DNA of 64,000 nt from Acetonema longum DSM 6540 (lineage in GTDB: Bacteria > Bacillota > Negativicutes > Sporomusales > Acetonemataceae): assembly GCF_000219125.1 (NCBI RefSeq), contig NZ_AFGF01000017.1, forward strand, positions 159,576 to 223,575. Reading direction: 5' to 3'. Every line of letters begins with the position of its first letter. Position 1 is the stretch's first letter. The notes below the pieces were generated by a model. That model was not told where the DNA came from, searched no databases, and saw nothing but the letters and a program-made list of their open reading frames with translations. Positions 16,857-25,389 of this stretch are shown piece after piece. Position numbers and translations under genes: made by a program.

Positions 16857-17675
16857 TTGAATGTTGCAGAAGCGAAATTTGTAAAAGATTTTATCAGGGT
16901 TACAGACGATGGGTTTAAAAAAGGCTGGCATGAGCGCAATGGCGGAAACTTCAGCTATCGTATCAAAACGGAAGAGGTTGCTTCTATTCGGTCTGTGCTG
17001 CGGCCGCCGGAAAAATTCGCGCCGATTGGCGTGAGCGTGCCCAATCTTGCCGGAGAATACTTTCTGGTTACCGGCAGCGGCAAGCATATGCGCAATGTGA
17101 TCCTGTGCCCTGAAGACAATCTTGCAATCGCGGTAATTGACGCAAAAGGGGAAAACTACAGCGTTGTCTGGGGGCTGGCTAATGGCGGAAGACCGACAAG
17201 CGAATTCCCGACGCACTTGTTGAACCATAGTATCAAGAAGGAATTAACCCATGACAGGTACCGGGTGATTTATCACTCGCACCCGGCGAACGTTATTGCT
17301 CTCACCTTCGTGCTTCCCTTAACCGATAAAGCGTTTACACGCGCCATGTGGGAAATGATGACGGAATGTCCGGTCATTTTTCCGCAGGGAATCGGCGTAG
17401 TACCCTGGATGGTTCCCGGAGGCAGGGATATTGCCATAGCTACAGGGGAATTGATGAAGAAATATGATGTGGCCATCTGGGCGCATCATGGCATTTTTTG
17501 CGCCGGCGAAGACTTTGACAGCACTTTTGGCCTGATGGATACAGTGGAGAAGTCTGCCGAGATTTGTGTAAAAGTCATCGCAATGGGAGGGAAAAAACAG
17601 ACGATCACCAGCCGGAATTTTGAAGACCTGGCTTGTGAGTTTCAGATTGATCTGCGCAAAGAATTTTTAGACTGA
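16857..17675 (+). CDS. rhaD: Rhamnulose-1-phosphate aldolase
   Basis: A class II aldolase of 272 residues that cleaves L-rhamnulose 1-phosphate to dihydroxyacetone phosphate and L-lactaldehyde. Zinc ligands are visible in YHSHPANV (H140, H142) and WAHHGIF (H210 region), with the catalytic Glu expected in NGGRPTSEFPTH. Translation begins at a TTG 8 bases after AAAAGGGG; no ATG is available. The stop of rhaA is 4 bases upstream. Confidence 0.92.
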   Translation: MNVAEAKFVKDFIRVTDDGFKKGWHERNGGNFSYRIKTEEVASIRSVLRPPEKFAPIGVSVPNLAGEYFLVTGSGKHMRNVILCPEDNLAIAVIDAKGENYSVVWGLANGGRPTSEFPTHLLNHSIKKELTHDRYRVIYHSHPANVIALTFVLPLTDKAFTRAMWEMMTECPVIFPQGIGVVPWMVPGGRDIAIATGELMKKYDVAIWAHHGIFCAGEDFDSTFGLMDTVEKSAEICVKVIAMGGKKQTITSRNFEDLACEFQIDLRKEFLD

Positions 17676-17783
17676 GAGAACCGGGCGGGAGATGAGGGGG
17701 AATCCTCTCTTCTCCGAGTTTTCTTGAAATTATTGGAATATACCGAATTTATCGGTAAAAATATGTGAAAAGAGGTAGAGACA

Positions 17784-19091
17784 ATGGACAAACAAGAGCC
17801 TTCGGCATGGAAAAAAACGATCATTGCCGCTATGACAAGTTATGTTGATGCCGGCTCCATCGTAGCGGGAGCTGCGGGTTTGAGCCTGTGGCAATCCTAT
17901 CTGGGGATGAATGGAATGCAGCTGGGGCTTTTAGGAGCGCTGAGCTCCAATGCAGGCTCCGCTGCGGTGGGAGCATTAATCGGCGGCCGCCTTTGTGATA
18001 AATATGGCCGTAAGTTTGTTTATACCTATGATTTACTTGTGTATATCCTCGGGATGCTGCTTATTGTCTTTGGTGTGAATTATGCGATGCTGTTAATCGG
18101 TTATATTATTGTGGGCCTGGGCGTAGGTGCTGATGTCGTGGCGTCGTGGACGATGATTGCAGAGGAGGCTCCGGCGGAAAACAGGGCCCGGCATTGCGGC
18201 TCGGCGCAGTTTGCCTGGGCGCTTGGGCCGGCGGTGGTGCTGCTCCTGTCCGTTTTCCTAAACCATTTGGGACTCCTGGGAAACAGGCTGGTATTCGGGC
18301 ACTTGATCCTTGTAGCGGCATGGGTGTGGTATCAGCGGCTGCAAATGCCGGAATCCAAGGACTGGCAGGAGACCAAGAAGAAAGAAACTGAATTGCTTGC
18401 CGCAGGCCGCATGCAGAAAGTTTCTTACAGCGTGCTGTTTAGTGGAATTAACCTTAAGACAGTGCTGTTTCTTGTCGGAATGTACTCAATCTGGAATTTA
18501 TGCGCAAGCACCTGGGGCTTCTTTATGCCGTATATCTTTGAACATGTCGGCAATCTTTCCCATGCGATGAGCAATGCGCTGCAAGTCGGCTCTTTTGTAA
18601 TATCTATTTTAGCAACATTTTTTATCTTCATGGGCTTGGGCGACCGCGTCAACCGCAGACTTCTCTATTTTATCGTCGGATCTATTTACGTTGCGGGTTG
18701 GTCGATGTGGCTCCTGCCGCCGGAATCGATGACAATGGCAATGGTTTTTGCTTTTACCGCTTTTGCCGGGATTAATAACGGAGCGGGTCAGCAAGCTTTT
18801 TACCAGCTTTGGTGCAGTGAGCTTTTTCCTTCCCGTTACCGGGCAACCGCGCAGGGGTTCACTTTCTTTGTCACGCGATTTGCCGCTGCGGCCTGGGCTT
18901 TTGCTTTCCCGATTATCATGGAGAGTCTGGGTTTCCGGTATGCCGTCGTGCTGATGGTTGCTTTTGCCGCCGTCAGTCTGATCATTGGCACAATCGGAGC
19001 GCCGGATACAAGCGGCAAAACACTGGAACAGATTGAAGAAGAGCGTTATGGAACGAAATACTCGCAAGGAATATCAGCGAATATGAGATAA
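17784..19091 (+). CDS. MFS sugar transporter, probable L-rhamnose importer
   Basis: A 435-residue major facilitator protein with about twelve membrane segments. The loop GGRLCDKYGRKFVYTYDLL matches the sugar-porter motif, and WTMIAEEAPAENRARHCG resembles the PESPR-type region of that family. An N-terminal stretch KQEPSAWKKTIIAAM is cytoplasmic. Its place between rhaD and rhaM indicates rhamnose or a rhamnoside as substrate; the sequence alone does not fix it. It differs from the ABC or RhaT type importers of enteric bacteria. Confidence 0.85.
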   Translation: MDKQEPSAWKKTIIAAMTSYVDAGSIVAGAAGLSLWQSYLGMNGMQLGLLGALSSNAGSAAVGALIGGRLCDKYGRKFVYTYDLLVYILGMLLIVFGVNYAMLLIGYIIVGLGVGADVVASWTMIAEEAPAENRARHCGSAQFAWALGPAVVLLLSVFLNHLGLLGNRLVFGHLILVAAWVWYQRLQMPESKDWQETKKKETELLAAGRMQKVSYSVLFSGINLKTVLFLVGMYSIWNLCASTWGFFMPYIFEHVGNLSHAMSNALQVGSFVISILATFFIFMGLGDRVNRRLLYFIVGSIYVAGWSMWLLPPESMTMAMVFAFTAFAGINNGAGQQAFYQLWCSELFPSRYRATAQGFTFFVTRFAAAAWAFAFPIIMESLGFRYAVVLMVAFAAVSLIIGTIGAPDTSGKTLEQIEEERYGTKYSQGISANMR

Positions 19092-19103
19092 GAGGGAGAA
19101 GTG

Positions 19104-19430
19104 ATGTTCAGTATGGAACGATATGCCTGGAAAGCCATTGTTCATGAAGGAAAGCTGCTGGAGTACAAGAAGCGGCATGACGAAATTTGGGAGGATATGA
19201 AAAGCGTTCTTAAAGAAGCGGGGATTTGCAATTATACAATTTGGAGCGTTGGAAACGAGTTGTTTGGTTATTACGAATGCGAAAAAGGAGCGGAGTATGC
19301 TGCCAAAGTACAGGGAAAAAGCCCGGTTGTTGCTAAATGGAATGAGTATATGAAAGACGTTATGACCATGGCCATGGATTCTCAAACCGGGGCGCAGGCG
19401 AAATTGGAACAAGTTTTTTACCTGCCTTGA
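19104..19430 (+). CDS. rhaM: L-rhamnose mutarotase
   Basis: A small dimeric alpha/beta-barrel-type protein of about 108 residues that interconverts the anomers of L-rhamnose. Family residues are seen in ERYAWKAIVHEGKLLEYKKR (catalytic His), AGICNYTIW and GYYECEKG, ending with MDSQTGAQAKLEQVFYL. ATG at 19104 is preferred since GAGGGAG lies 5-6 bases upstream; a GTG at 19101 is possible. It is embedded in the rhamnose operon, 12 bases after the transporter. Confidence 0.9.
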   Translation: MFSMERYAWKAIVHEGKLLEYKKRHDEIWEDMKSVLKEAGICNYTIWSVGNELFGYYECEKGAEYAAKVQGKSPVVAKWNEYMKDVMTMAMDSQTGAQAKLEQVFYLP

Positions 19431-19536
19431 CATAGATTTTCTTGCATTAAAGAATAAAGAATTTTGATAATGATTAGGCTGATTGGGTCAATGGCGGCAA
19501 GACAGGACAAAAGTAAAAATGCATGAGGTGGTTAAC

Positions 19537-20694
19537 ATGGCAAACCGTATTGTTTTGAATGAAACTTCCTATTTCGGCATAGGAGCTATCGCTATGATTC
19601 CGCAAGAAGCTGCGTCCCGAAATTTCACCAAGGCTTTTGTGGTTACCGATAAAGACTTGCTCAAATTTAACGTGACCCAGAAGGTTACGACCATACTGAA
19701 GCAGGCAAACATTCCTTTTGAAATCTATGATAATGTAAAACCTAACCCTACGATTGAAAATGTGCTTACGGGAGTGAAAGCCTTTGCCGTTTCCCAAGCG
19801 GATTTTATTTTAGCGGTTGGCGGCGGATCTTCGATCGATACTTCGAAAGCGATTGGCATTGTTACGAATAACCCGGAATTTGCCGATGTAAAATCCTTGG
19901 AGGGAGTGGCCGCCACAAAAAACAAATCGGTACCGATCGTTGCCGTGCCTACAACTGCCGGAACCGCTGCGGAAGTTACCATTAACTATGTCATTACGGA
20001 TGAAGTGTCGGTGAAAAAGATGGTATGCGTGGATCCGAAAGACATACCTGTACTGTCGATTATCGATCCGGAAATGATGGCCTCTATGCCCAGGGGACTC
20101 ACGGCCGCAACCGGTATGGATGCCTTGACTCATGCCATTGAAGGCTATATTACCAAGGGCGCCTGGGTTATGACGGATATGTTCGAGTTAAAGGGAATTG
20201 AATTAATTGCGAAATATCTGCCGGCAGCAGTTTTTGAACCTGATAACTTACAGGCCAGGGAAGGCATGGGTATTGCACAGTATATCGCCGGCATGGGCTT
20301 TTCCAATGTTGGATTGGGGATTGTTCACTCTATGGCTCACAGTCTGGGTGCCGTTTATGATACCCCGCATGGTGTGGCCAATGCTTTGCTGCTGCCTTAT
20401 GTAATGGAGTACAATGCGCCGGCTACCGGTGAAAAATACCGGGAAATCGCCCGCAATATGGGCGTAGCCAATGTTGACAGCATGAATGAAGCCGAATACC
20501 GCAGAGCGGCGGTAGATGCTGTGATTTCATTGTCCAAAACGATAGGGATACCGCAAAAACTACGAGAATTTGGCGCTAAGGAAGAAGATTTGCCTAAATT
20601 GGCTCAAATGGCTTATAACGATGTATGCACTCCGGGAAATCCGCGCGATACCAATATAGAAGATATACTGGGGATTTATCGGCAAGCCTTTTAA
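19537..20694 (+). CDS. fucO: Iron-containing lactaldehyde reductase / 1,2-propanediol oxidoreductase
   Basis: A 385-residue group III alcohol dehydrogenase that would reduce L-lactaldehyde from the aldolase to 1,2-propanediol under anaerobic conditions. Nucleotide-binding GGGSSIDTSKA and metal ligands in GMDALTHAIEGY (D195, H199) and HSMAHSLGAVYDTPHG (H264, H278) are present. ATG at 19537 follows GAGGTGG. The last gene of the rhamnose cluster, it completes the route from rhamnose to propanediol. No microcompartment genes are in the window. Confidence 0.9.
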   Translation: MANRIVLNETSYFGIGAIAMIPQEAASRNFTKAFVVTDKDLLKFNVTQKVTTILKQANIPFEIYDNVKPNPTIENVLTGVKAFAVSQADFILAVGGGSSIDTSKAIGIVTNNPEFADVKSLEGVAATKNKSVPIVAVPTTAGTAAEVTINYVITDEVSVKKMVCVDPKDIPVLSIIDPEMMASMPRGLTAATGMDALTHAIEGYITKGAWVMTDMFELKGIELIAKYLPAAVFEPDNLQAREGMGIAQYIAGMGFSNVGLGIVHSMAHSLGAVYDTPHGVANALLLPYVMEYNAPATGEKYREIARNMGVANVDSMNEAEYRRAAVDAVISLSKTIGIPQKLREFGAKEEDLPKLAQMAYNDVCTPGNPRDTNIEDILGIYRQAF

Positions 20695-20894
20695 AGAGCG
20701 TTAGTCCGATTTTCTTCTTAGCTATAAGTTCAAGGTTTGAGCGGGTTGCCGGCGGAGGTAGTTTATTCTGTGGTTTTATGCGTTTAAGGCTTACTGGCTG
20801 TACGCGGTTGCTTGGGATTTCCTGATATTACCTGAATAGCAAAGAATAATTCAATCAATAATAATTGTGTAATGTATGGAAGGGAGTGTTAAAT

Positions 20895-21080
20895 TTGGCG
20901 CAATTAAATCAAATGGAGCTTCAACACTTGCGGCACATGATAGGCGGCCATGAAACGGTGGCCAATAAACTGGAAGCATACGCGCAGCAATGTAATGATG
21001 CACAGCTCAAACAAATGTTTCAGGACGATGCAGCGGCAGCCCGAAGCTCAAAGCAGAAACTTATGTCATTTTTACAATAA
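20895..21080 (+). CDS. Small CotF-like spore coat protein
   Basis: A 61-residue helical protein, MAQLNQMELQHLRHMIGGHE, then an amphipathic helix with AYAQQCNDAQLKQMFQDDA. Short Gln/His-rich proteins of this kind resemble the N-terminal part of CotF coat proteins. TTG at 20895 is chosen because AAGGGAG sits 9 bases upstream. It lies 16 bases before a second small coat-like gene, so the two probably form one unit expressed during sporulation. Confidence 0.65.
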   Translation: MAQLNQMELQHLRHMIGGHETVANKLEAYAQQCNDAQLKQMFQDDAAAARSSKQKLMSFLQ

Positions 21081-21096
21081 GGAAGGAAGCTGTATT

Positions 21097-21351
21097 ATGA
21101 ATGAAAAAGATATGCTCAATGATTATTTGGCAATGATAAAAGGCAGTTTAGCGACCTATGCTAATGTAATTGCCGAAACGGGTAACCCTCAGTTGCGTTC
21201 GACTTTTCAGCAAATGAGAAACCAGGATGAACAGCGGCAGTATCAGATTGCTCAAACGGCACAGCAAAAAGGGTACTACAAGCCGGCCGCTCCTGCTACA
21301 CCAACCGATATGCAGCAAGTAAAAACTGAGTTAATGAGTCCATCCATGTAA
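21097..21351 (+). CDS. Small CotF-like spore coat protein
   Basis: An 84-residue protein starting at an ATG after GGAAGGAAG. MNEKDMLNDYLAMIKGSLAT, FQQMRNQDEQRQYQIAQTA and a flexible tail with KGYYKPAAPATP recall the C-terminal half of CotF, which holds a similar helix bundle and a YYxPA tail. With the previous gene it may represent a split CotF. It is followed by a strong terminator. Confidence 0.68.
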   Translation: MNEKDMLNDYLAMIKGSLATYANVIAETGNPQLRSTFQQMRNQDEQRQYQIAQTAQQKGYYKPAAPATPTDMQQVKTELMSPSM

Positions 21352-21366
21352 GAATAATGAACGGTA

Positions 21367-21403
21367 ATTAACCCGCATCATGAAGATGCGGGTTAATTTT
21401 TTT
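21367..21403 (+). terminator. Terminator after the coat-protein genes
   Basis: ATTAACCCGCATC pairs perfectly with GATGCGGGTTAAT over a 5-base loop, followed by a T run. It starts 15 bases after the stop codon. Confidence 0.9.
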
Positions 21404-21465
21404 ATAGCTCCGTTTGTCGCTGAAAGGATCGAAAAGCAATGAGGGGTCTTGAAAGGAACTGCCGG

Positions 21466-22653
21466 TTAAGGATTCACTTTTTCTCTAAATGTCTGCTTGC
21501 CGTCCTTAAATTCGACGATAACGGCGCTTTTCACAGCGTCATGGGTTTGGTTGAGGCTAATCAGGCCGGAAACGGCGGCGTAGTCCTTGGTTTTGGCCAA
21601 TTCGTCTTTGATTTTGACAGAGTCGGCGCTGCCGGCCCGTTCTATGGCTTTGATCACCATCATCGTGGCATCATAAGAGAGAGCGGCAAAAGCATCCGGT
21701 GTCTGATTGTATTCTTTTTTATAGTTTTCTACAAAGTTTTTTACTGCCGGGCTGTTATCGTCGGGGGAATAGTGGTTGCTGAAGAATGTGTTGTTTAGAG
21801 CTTGAGCGCCGGCAATTTCCGGCAGTTTGGCCGAATCCCAGCCGTCGCCGCCCATGAAAGGAACGGTGAGACCGAGTTCGCGGGCCTGTTTGATCAACAT
21901 GCCGACTTCTTGGTAATAGCCGGGTGCGAACACCACATCAGGATTTTGGGCTTTGATTTTGGTCAGAGTGGATTTGAAGTCAGTGTCTTTTTGCAGGTAG
22001 GCTTCTTCGGCTACGATGGTTCCGCCATTTTTTACGAAAGTTTCTTTAAAGAACTGACCCAGTCCCATGGCGTAATCGCTGGACTTGTCAATATATAAAG
22101 CGGCGGTTTTGGCCTTCAGGGATTTTTGCGCAAAATTGGCCATAACCGAACCCTGGAACGGATCGATAAATGCGGCGCGGAAGATATACTCCCTCACTTT
22201 TCCGGTGTTAGGGTCTACGGTTACTTTCGGATTGGAGGCGGTAGGGCTGATGGCCAAGACTTTGCTGCCCTGATTCACTTGGGCGGCGGCGATTACGCTG
22301 GAGGAAGCGATCGGAGCGATAACGGCCACCACTTTGTCCTGACTGACCAGCTTCTGCATAGCATTGGCTGACTCAGCGGCCTCACTCTTATTGTCGGCGA
22401 CGATGAGAGTAAGCTGTTTGCCGACTACGCCGCCTTTGGCGTTTACTTCTTTAATCGCCAGTCTGGCGCCGTTAGTGGCGGATTGTCCAAACGTGGCGCT
22501 GCCGCCGGTCATTTCCAAGTTGGCGCCTAGTTTGATCACATCAGATTGGCTCGCTTGTTTGGCTCCGCCGCAGCCGGCCGTAACCAATGCCGCTGCTGCA
22601 AAAACTGCAATCAATGCGGTTGACAGGCTTTTTTTCCGTGAGCTATGTAACAT
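21466..22653 (-). CDS. Branched-chain amino-acid-type ABC transporter substrate-binding lipoprotein
   Basis: A 395-residue LivJ-family binding protein. The signal peptide ends in a lipobox LVTAGC with Cys28 as lipid anchor. The mature protein has the Leu/Ile/Val-binding fold: IKLGANLEMTGGSATFGQS, VNAKGGVVGKQLTLIVADNK, VIAPIASSSVIAAAQ and ALSYDATMMVIKAIERAG. Neighbouring genes are not permease or ATPase components, so it must work with a transporter encoded elsewhere. The ligand could be a branched-chain amino acid, amide or other small molecule. Confidence 0.88.
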   Translation of the reverse strand: MLHSSRKKSLSTALIAVFAAAALVTAGCGGAKQASQSDVIKLGANLEMTGGSATFGQSATNGARLAIKEVNAKGGVVGKQLTLIVADNKSEAAESANAMQKLVSQDKVVAVIAPIASSSVIAAAQVNQGSKVLAISPTASNPKVTVDPNTGKVREYIFRAAFIDPFQGSVMANFAQKSLKAKTAALYIDKSSDYAMGLGQFFKETFVKNGGTIVAEEAYLQKDTDFKSTLTKIKAQNPDVVFAPGYYQEVGMLIKQARELGLTVPFMGGDGWDSAKLPEIAGAQALNNTFFSNHYSPDDNSPAVKNFVENYKKEYNQTPDAFAALSYDATMMVIKAIERAGSADSVKIKDELAKTKDYAAVSGLISLNQTHDAVKSAVIVEFKDGKQTFREKVNP

Positions 22654-23079
22654 ATTTGCCCCCTATTATTTTTGCCTGGACCTGTTGGCCTACAGGCAGA
22701 TTAAAATGCTACAGCAGTCTCAAATTGGTCGTGTCCACTCACAAGATATATCTGTAGCCCTGTAAAGAATATTATAAGGGTGCGTTTTTAAGGTGTCAAT
22801 ATTAAAAATAACTGATTATAGCTTGTTTAAGCGAATATACAGGATTGGTTAACATTTATGCATTAAATCAGACATTTCATAAACTATTAAAAGCAAAATC
22901 GCCAACAATACACAGGTGGTCAAAAATATGTAGCATTTATGTTCTTTTGCGGAGGACATGATGATTTGCGTTCGTGAGGAATGTGATACTGTCAAGGGAG
23001 TGACTATCATAACTTGCGCCGCGCCCCTAATATAAGAGCAACAGCCTGGCCAAGCCAGGCTGTTGCTCTTATCCGCCGG
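22654..23079. other. Non-coding gap between livJ-like gene and TauE/SafE genes
   Basis: No convincing gene is seen in these 426 bases. The left part should hold the promoter of the minus-strand binding-protein gene; the sequence is AT-rich from about 22790 to 22960. The right end carries the hairpin listed separately. Confidence 0.5.
23032..23072 (-). terminator. Long hairpin after the TauE/SafE pair
   Basis: A 19-bp perfect stem, ATAAGAGCAACAGCCTGGC with its complement, has a CAA loop. It begins 7 bases after the stop of the minus-strand gene. There is no T run on either side, so it may act as an mRNA 3' protecting structure as well as a terminator. Confidence 0.6.
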
Positions 23080-23466
23080 TCATTTCTCTGTCTTGTTTTC
23101 GCCTTTTGCCGGCTTTGGAATTAACATTCGCACGCCCGAGAAAATGATAAACACGCCAAAAATTCGCTTTAATTCCTCTGCCGGTATATACTGGACGAAA
23201 TTGGCGCTGACGAGGGCGCCGGCGATCGCGCCGCCGGCCAGCCAGCCGGCCAGACGGTAGTCGACCAAATTGGCCTTATGCAATTGATAAATGGCAGCCA
23301 GTGATGTGGGAATAATGACCAGCATGGAGATGCCCTGGGCGATATGCTGGGTTATACCTAATAGCAGGACCATCACCGGCACCAGGACGACGCCGCCGCC
23401 AATGCCCAGGAGGCCGCTTAAAATTCCGCACAGCAAACCCATCAGGATCGTAGTTAAAACAGCCAT
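23080..23466 (-). CDS. Half-size TauE/SafE-family membrane protein (second of pair)
   Basis: A 128-residue protein with one TauE/SafE repeat: LLCGILSGLLGIGGGVVLVPVM, GITQHIAQGISMLVIIP and a terminal GVRMLIP. Full-size members have two such repeats in about 250 residues, so this is a half transporter. It overlaps the stop of the upstream half gene by a base (TAATG arrangement), which strongly suggests that the two form a heterodimeric exporter of sulfite, sulfoacetate or another organic anion. Confidence 0.8.
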   Translation of the reverse strand: MAVLTTILMGLLCGILSGLLGIGGGVVLVPVMVLLLGITQHIAQGISMLVIIPTSLAAIYQLHKANLVDYRLAGWLAGGAIAGALVSANFVQYIPAEELKRIFGVFIIFSGVRMLIPKPAKGENKTEK

Positions 23467-23837
23467 TAACCAATCACCATCCTGACCCCGACCAAAATCA
23501 GCATGAACGCAAACAGGCGTTTAAGCTGAACAGCCGGCAGTTTTTTCATTAGCCGCGCCCCCAGAGATGCTCCCACTATACTGCCCAGAATGAGCTGCAG
23601 GGCGACAGAATAGTCGATGCTGCCATGCAGGGAATAGACAATACTGCTGACAATAGCGGTGGGTATTACTACAGCCAGTGAAGTAGCCTGGGCAATATGC
23701 TGAGTCACGCCGAAATAACTGACCATAATCGGGACCATGAAAACCCCGCCGCCAATCCCCAGAAGGCCGCTCAGCACCCCGATCAGCAGTCCGGCCCCCA
23801 GCGCTTTCCAATTGTTCTCCAAATTGATCATCTCCAT
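23466..23837 (-). CDS. Half-size TauE/SafE-family membrane protein (first of pair)
   Basis: A half-size TauE/SafE protein of about 123 residues: LLIGVLSGLLGIGGGVFMVPIM, GVTQHIAQATSLAVVIPTA and LVGVRMVIG. It is clearly paralogous to the next gene. The frame is open further upstream, but the start is placed at the ATG at 23837 (or 23831), where the family N-terminus begins. Translational overlap with the second half supports a two-chain transporter. Confidence 0.78.
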   Translation of the reverse strand: MEMINLENNWKALGAGLLIGVLSGLLGIGGGVFMVPIMVSYFGVTQHIAQATSLAVVIPTAIVSSIVYSLHGSIDYSVALQLILGSIVGASLGARLMKKLPAVQLKRLFAFMLILVGVRMVIG

Positions 23838-23956
23838 ACTCCGTAGAATAAAATATAGGAGTTCGATAAGCTGGCAATAATTTATTATAACATAAAAGGA
23901 GTCCCGGGCGGCAATATGGAATTGACATGAAGAGATTAGGAGAGCAGGTGAGAAAT

Positions 23957-24478
23957 ATGTTAGTGGTCCGGGAACTGCAATTTGAGAATGCAGAGGAAAT
24001 AACCCGCTTATATATAAAAAACCGGGCATATTTACAGCCCTTTGAGCCGGTCAGAGATGACCTGTACTACACGGTGGGATGCCATGAGGAAATGATCGGC
24101 GCCACATTAGATGATCCCCATAATTATTTGATGGGGATATTCCTTGCGGGCCGGTTGATCGGGCGAATATCCCTGACAGCAATCGCCCGCGCCTTTTTTC
24201 AGAATGGGCGCCTTGGCTACTGGCTGGATCAGGAGCAGCAAGGCAGGGGGTATATGGGTGAGGCTGTCGGGCAGACGGTGAGATTTGCTTTTGATACCTT
24301 AAAGCTGCATCGGCTGGAAGCCAATGTTATGCCTCACAATGCCGGGTCATTGCGGGTCCTTGAGAAAAACGGCTTTGAACGGATTGGGCTGGCCAGAAAG
24401 TACCTGCAGATCAACGGGGTTTGGCAAGACCATTATCTCCATCAGCTGTTAAATCCATCCTATGGCAGCCAGAGATAA
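23957..24478 (+). CDS. GNAT-family N-acetyltransferase (RimJ/RimL type)
   Basis: A 173-residue acetyltransferase using acetyl-CoA. Typical blocks are LVVRELQFENAEEI, LGYWLDQEQQGRGYMGEAV (the acetyl-CoA pyrophosphate-binding loop QGRGYM) and LKLHRLEANVMPHNAGSLRV followed by LEKNGFERIG. ATG at 23957 follows AGGTGAG; an upstream in-frame ATG at 23927 would add ten residues. The substrate may be a ribosomal protein N-terminus or a small amine and cannot be fixed. It is 19 bases upstream of a full-size TauE/SafE gene. Confidence 0.82.
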   Translation: MLVVRELQFENAEEITRLYIKNRAYLQPFEPVRDDLYYTVGCHEEMIGATLDDPHNYLMGIFLAGRLIGRISLTAIARAFFQNGRLGYWLDQEQQGRGYMGEAVGQTVRFAFDTLKLHRLEANVMPHNAGSLRVLEKNGFERIGLARKYLQINGVWQDHYLHQLLNPSYGSQR

Positions 24479-24497
24479 GACGGGAGGATGAAAAATC

Positions 24498-25274
24498 ATG
24501 GACACATTCGTAACTACCATTGATCCACAGGTGATCTTAATTCTTTTAGCGGCAGGCTTTGTCGCGGCATTTATCGATTCCGTTGTAGGCGGCGGCGGAC
24601 TGATTTCCCTGCCGACCTTTCTTTTGGTGGGCTTACCGCCGCATCTGGCCCTGGGAACAAATAAACTGGCCGGGACGGTTTGCAGCCTGACCAGTTTCCT
24701 GTCATTTTTGCGTTCAGGGAAAATTCGTCTGGATATTATAAAATATTTATTTTGGCTGTCTCTGGCCGGCTCGGTAGCAGGAGCCTATATCGTGCAGCAA
24801 ATTCCGCCGGTTTTTCTGCGGCCCCTGGTAATTTCGCTTCTGGTTCTGGTCGCTTTCTACACCTTTTTAAGAAAGAATTGGGGAACCAATTCCCGGTATA
24901 CCGGGCTGAGCGCCGGCATGGCGGTTTTGGCCGGCTTAATGGCGGTGGCCTTGGGGTTTTACGACGGGTTTTTCGGCCCTGGCGCAGGCTCATTTTTGTT
25001 GTTTGGCTTTTTGTTTTTCGGATTTGACTTTGTGGAAGCATCCGGTAATGCCAAGGCATTGAATTTTGCCAGCAATATCGGATCCCTGGCAACCTTTGTA
25101 CTGCTGGGCGCCGTTCAGTATGTATACGGACTGACCATGGGAATCGGCATGATGATCGGCGCCTGTATCGGTTCACAGGTCGCCATCCGGAAGGGCAGCA
25201 CCTATGTCCGCCCGCTGTTTTTAGGCGTAACTGTGGCTATGATCAGCAAACAAATCTGGGATTTACTGCAATAA
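24498..25274 (+). CDS. Full-size TauE/SafE-family membrane transporter
   Basis: A 258-residue protein with about eight membrane segments and two TauE/SafE repeats: FVAAFIDSVVGGGGLISLP with LALGTNKLAGT, and GFYDGFFGPGAGSFLL with SGNAKALNFASN. The family exports sulfite or organosulfur anions. It is the third TauE/SafE gene within 2.2 kb but is much closer to the YfcA-like branch than to the half-size pair. It is preceded by GGGAGG. Confidence 0.87.
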   Translation: MDTFVTTIDPQVILILLAAGFVAAFIDSVVGGGGLISLPTFLLVGLPPHLALGTNKLAGTVCSLTSFLSFLRSGKIRLDIIKYLFWLSLAGSVAGAYIVQQIPPVFLRPLVISLLVLVAFYTFLRKNWGTNSRYTGLSAGMAVLAGLMAVALGFYDGFFGPGAGSFLLFGFLFFGFDFVEASGNAKALNFASNIGSLATFVLLGAVQYVYGLTMGIGMMIGACIGSQVAIRKGSTYVRPLFLGVTVAMISKQIWDLLQ

Positions 25275-25389
25275 TTGGATCGTATATACACAATCGCTGA
25301 TTAACAGCAAGGGATCGGTTTTTTTATGGCGAATATTGTAATAAAACAGCGAATTATTGATAGAGTTGCTGCGACTGGGAGGGATCCGG

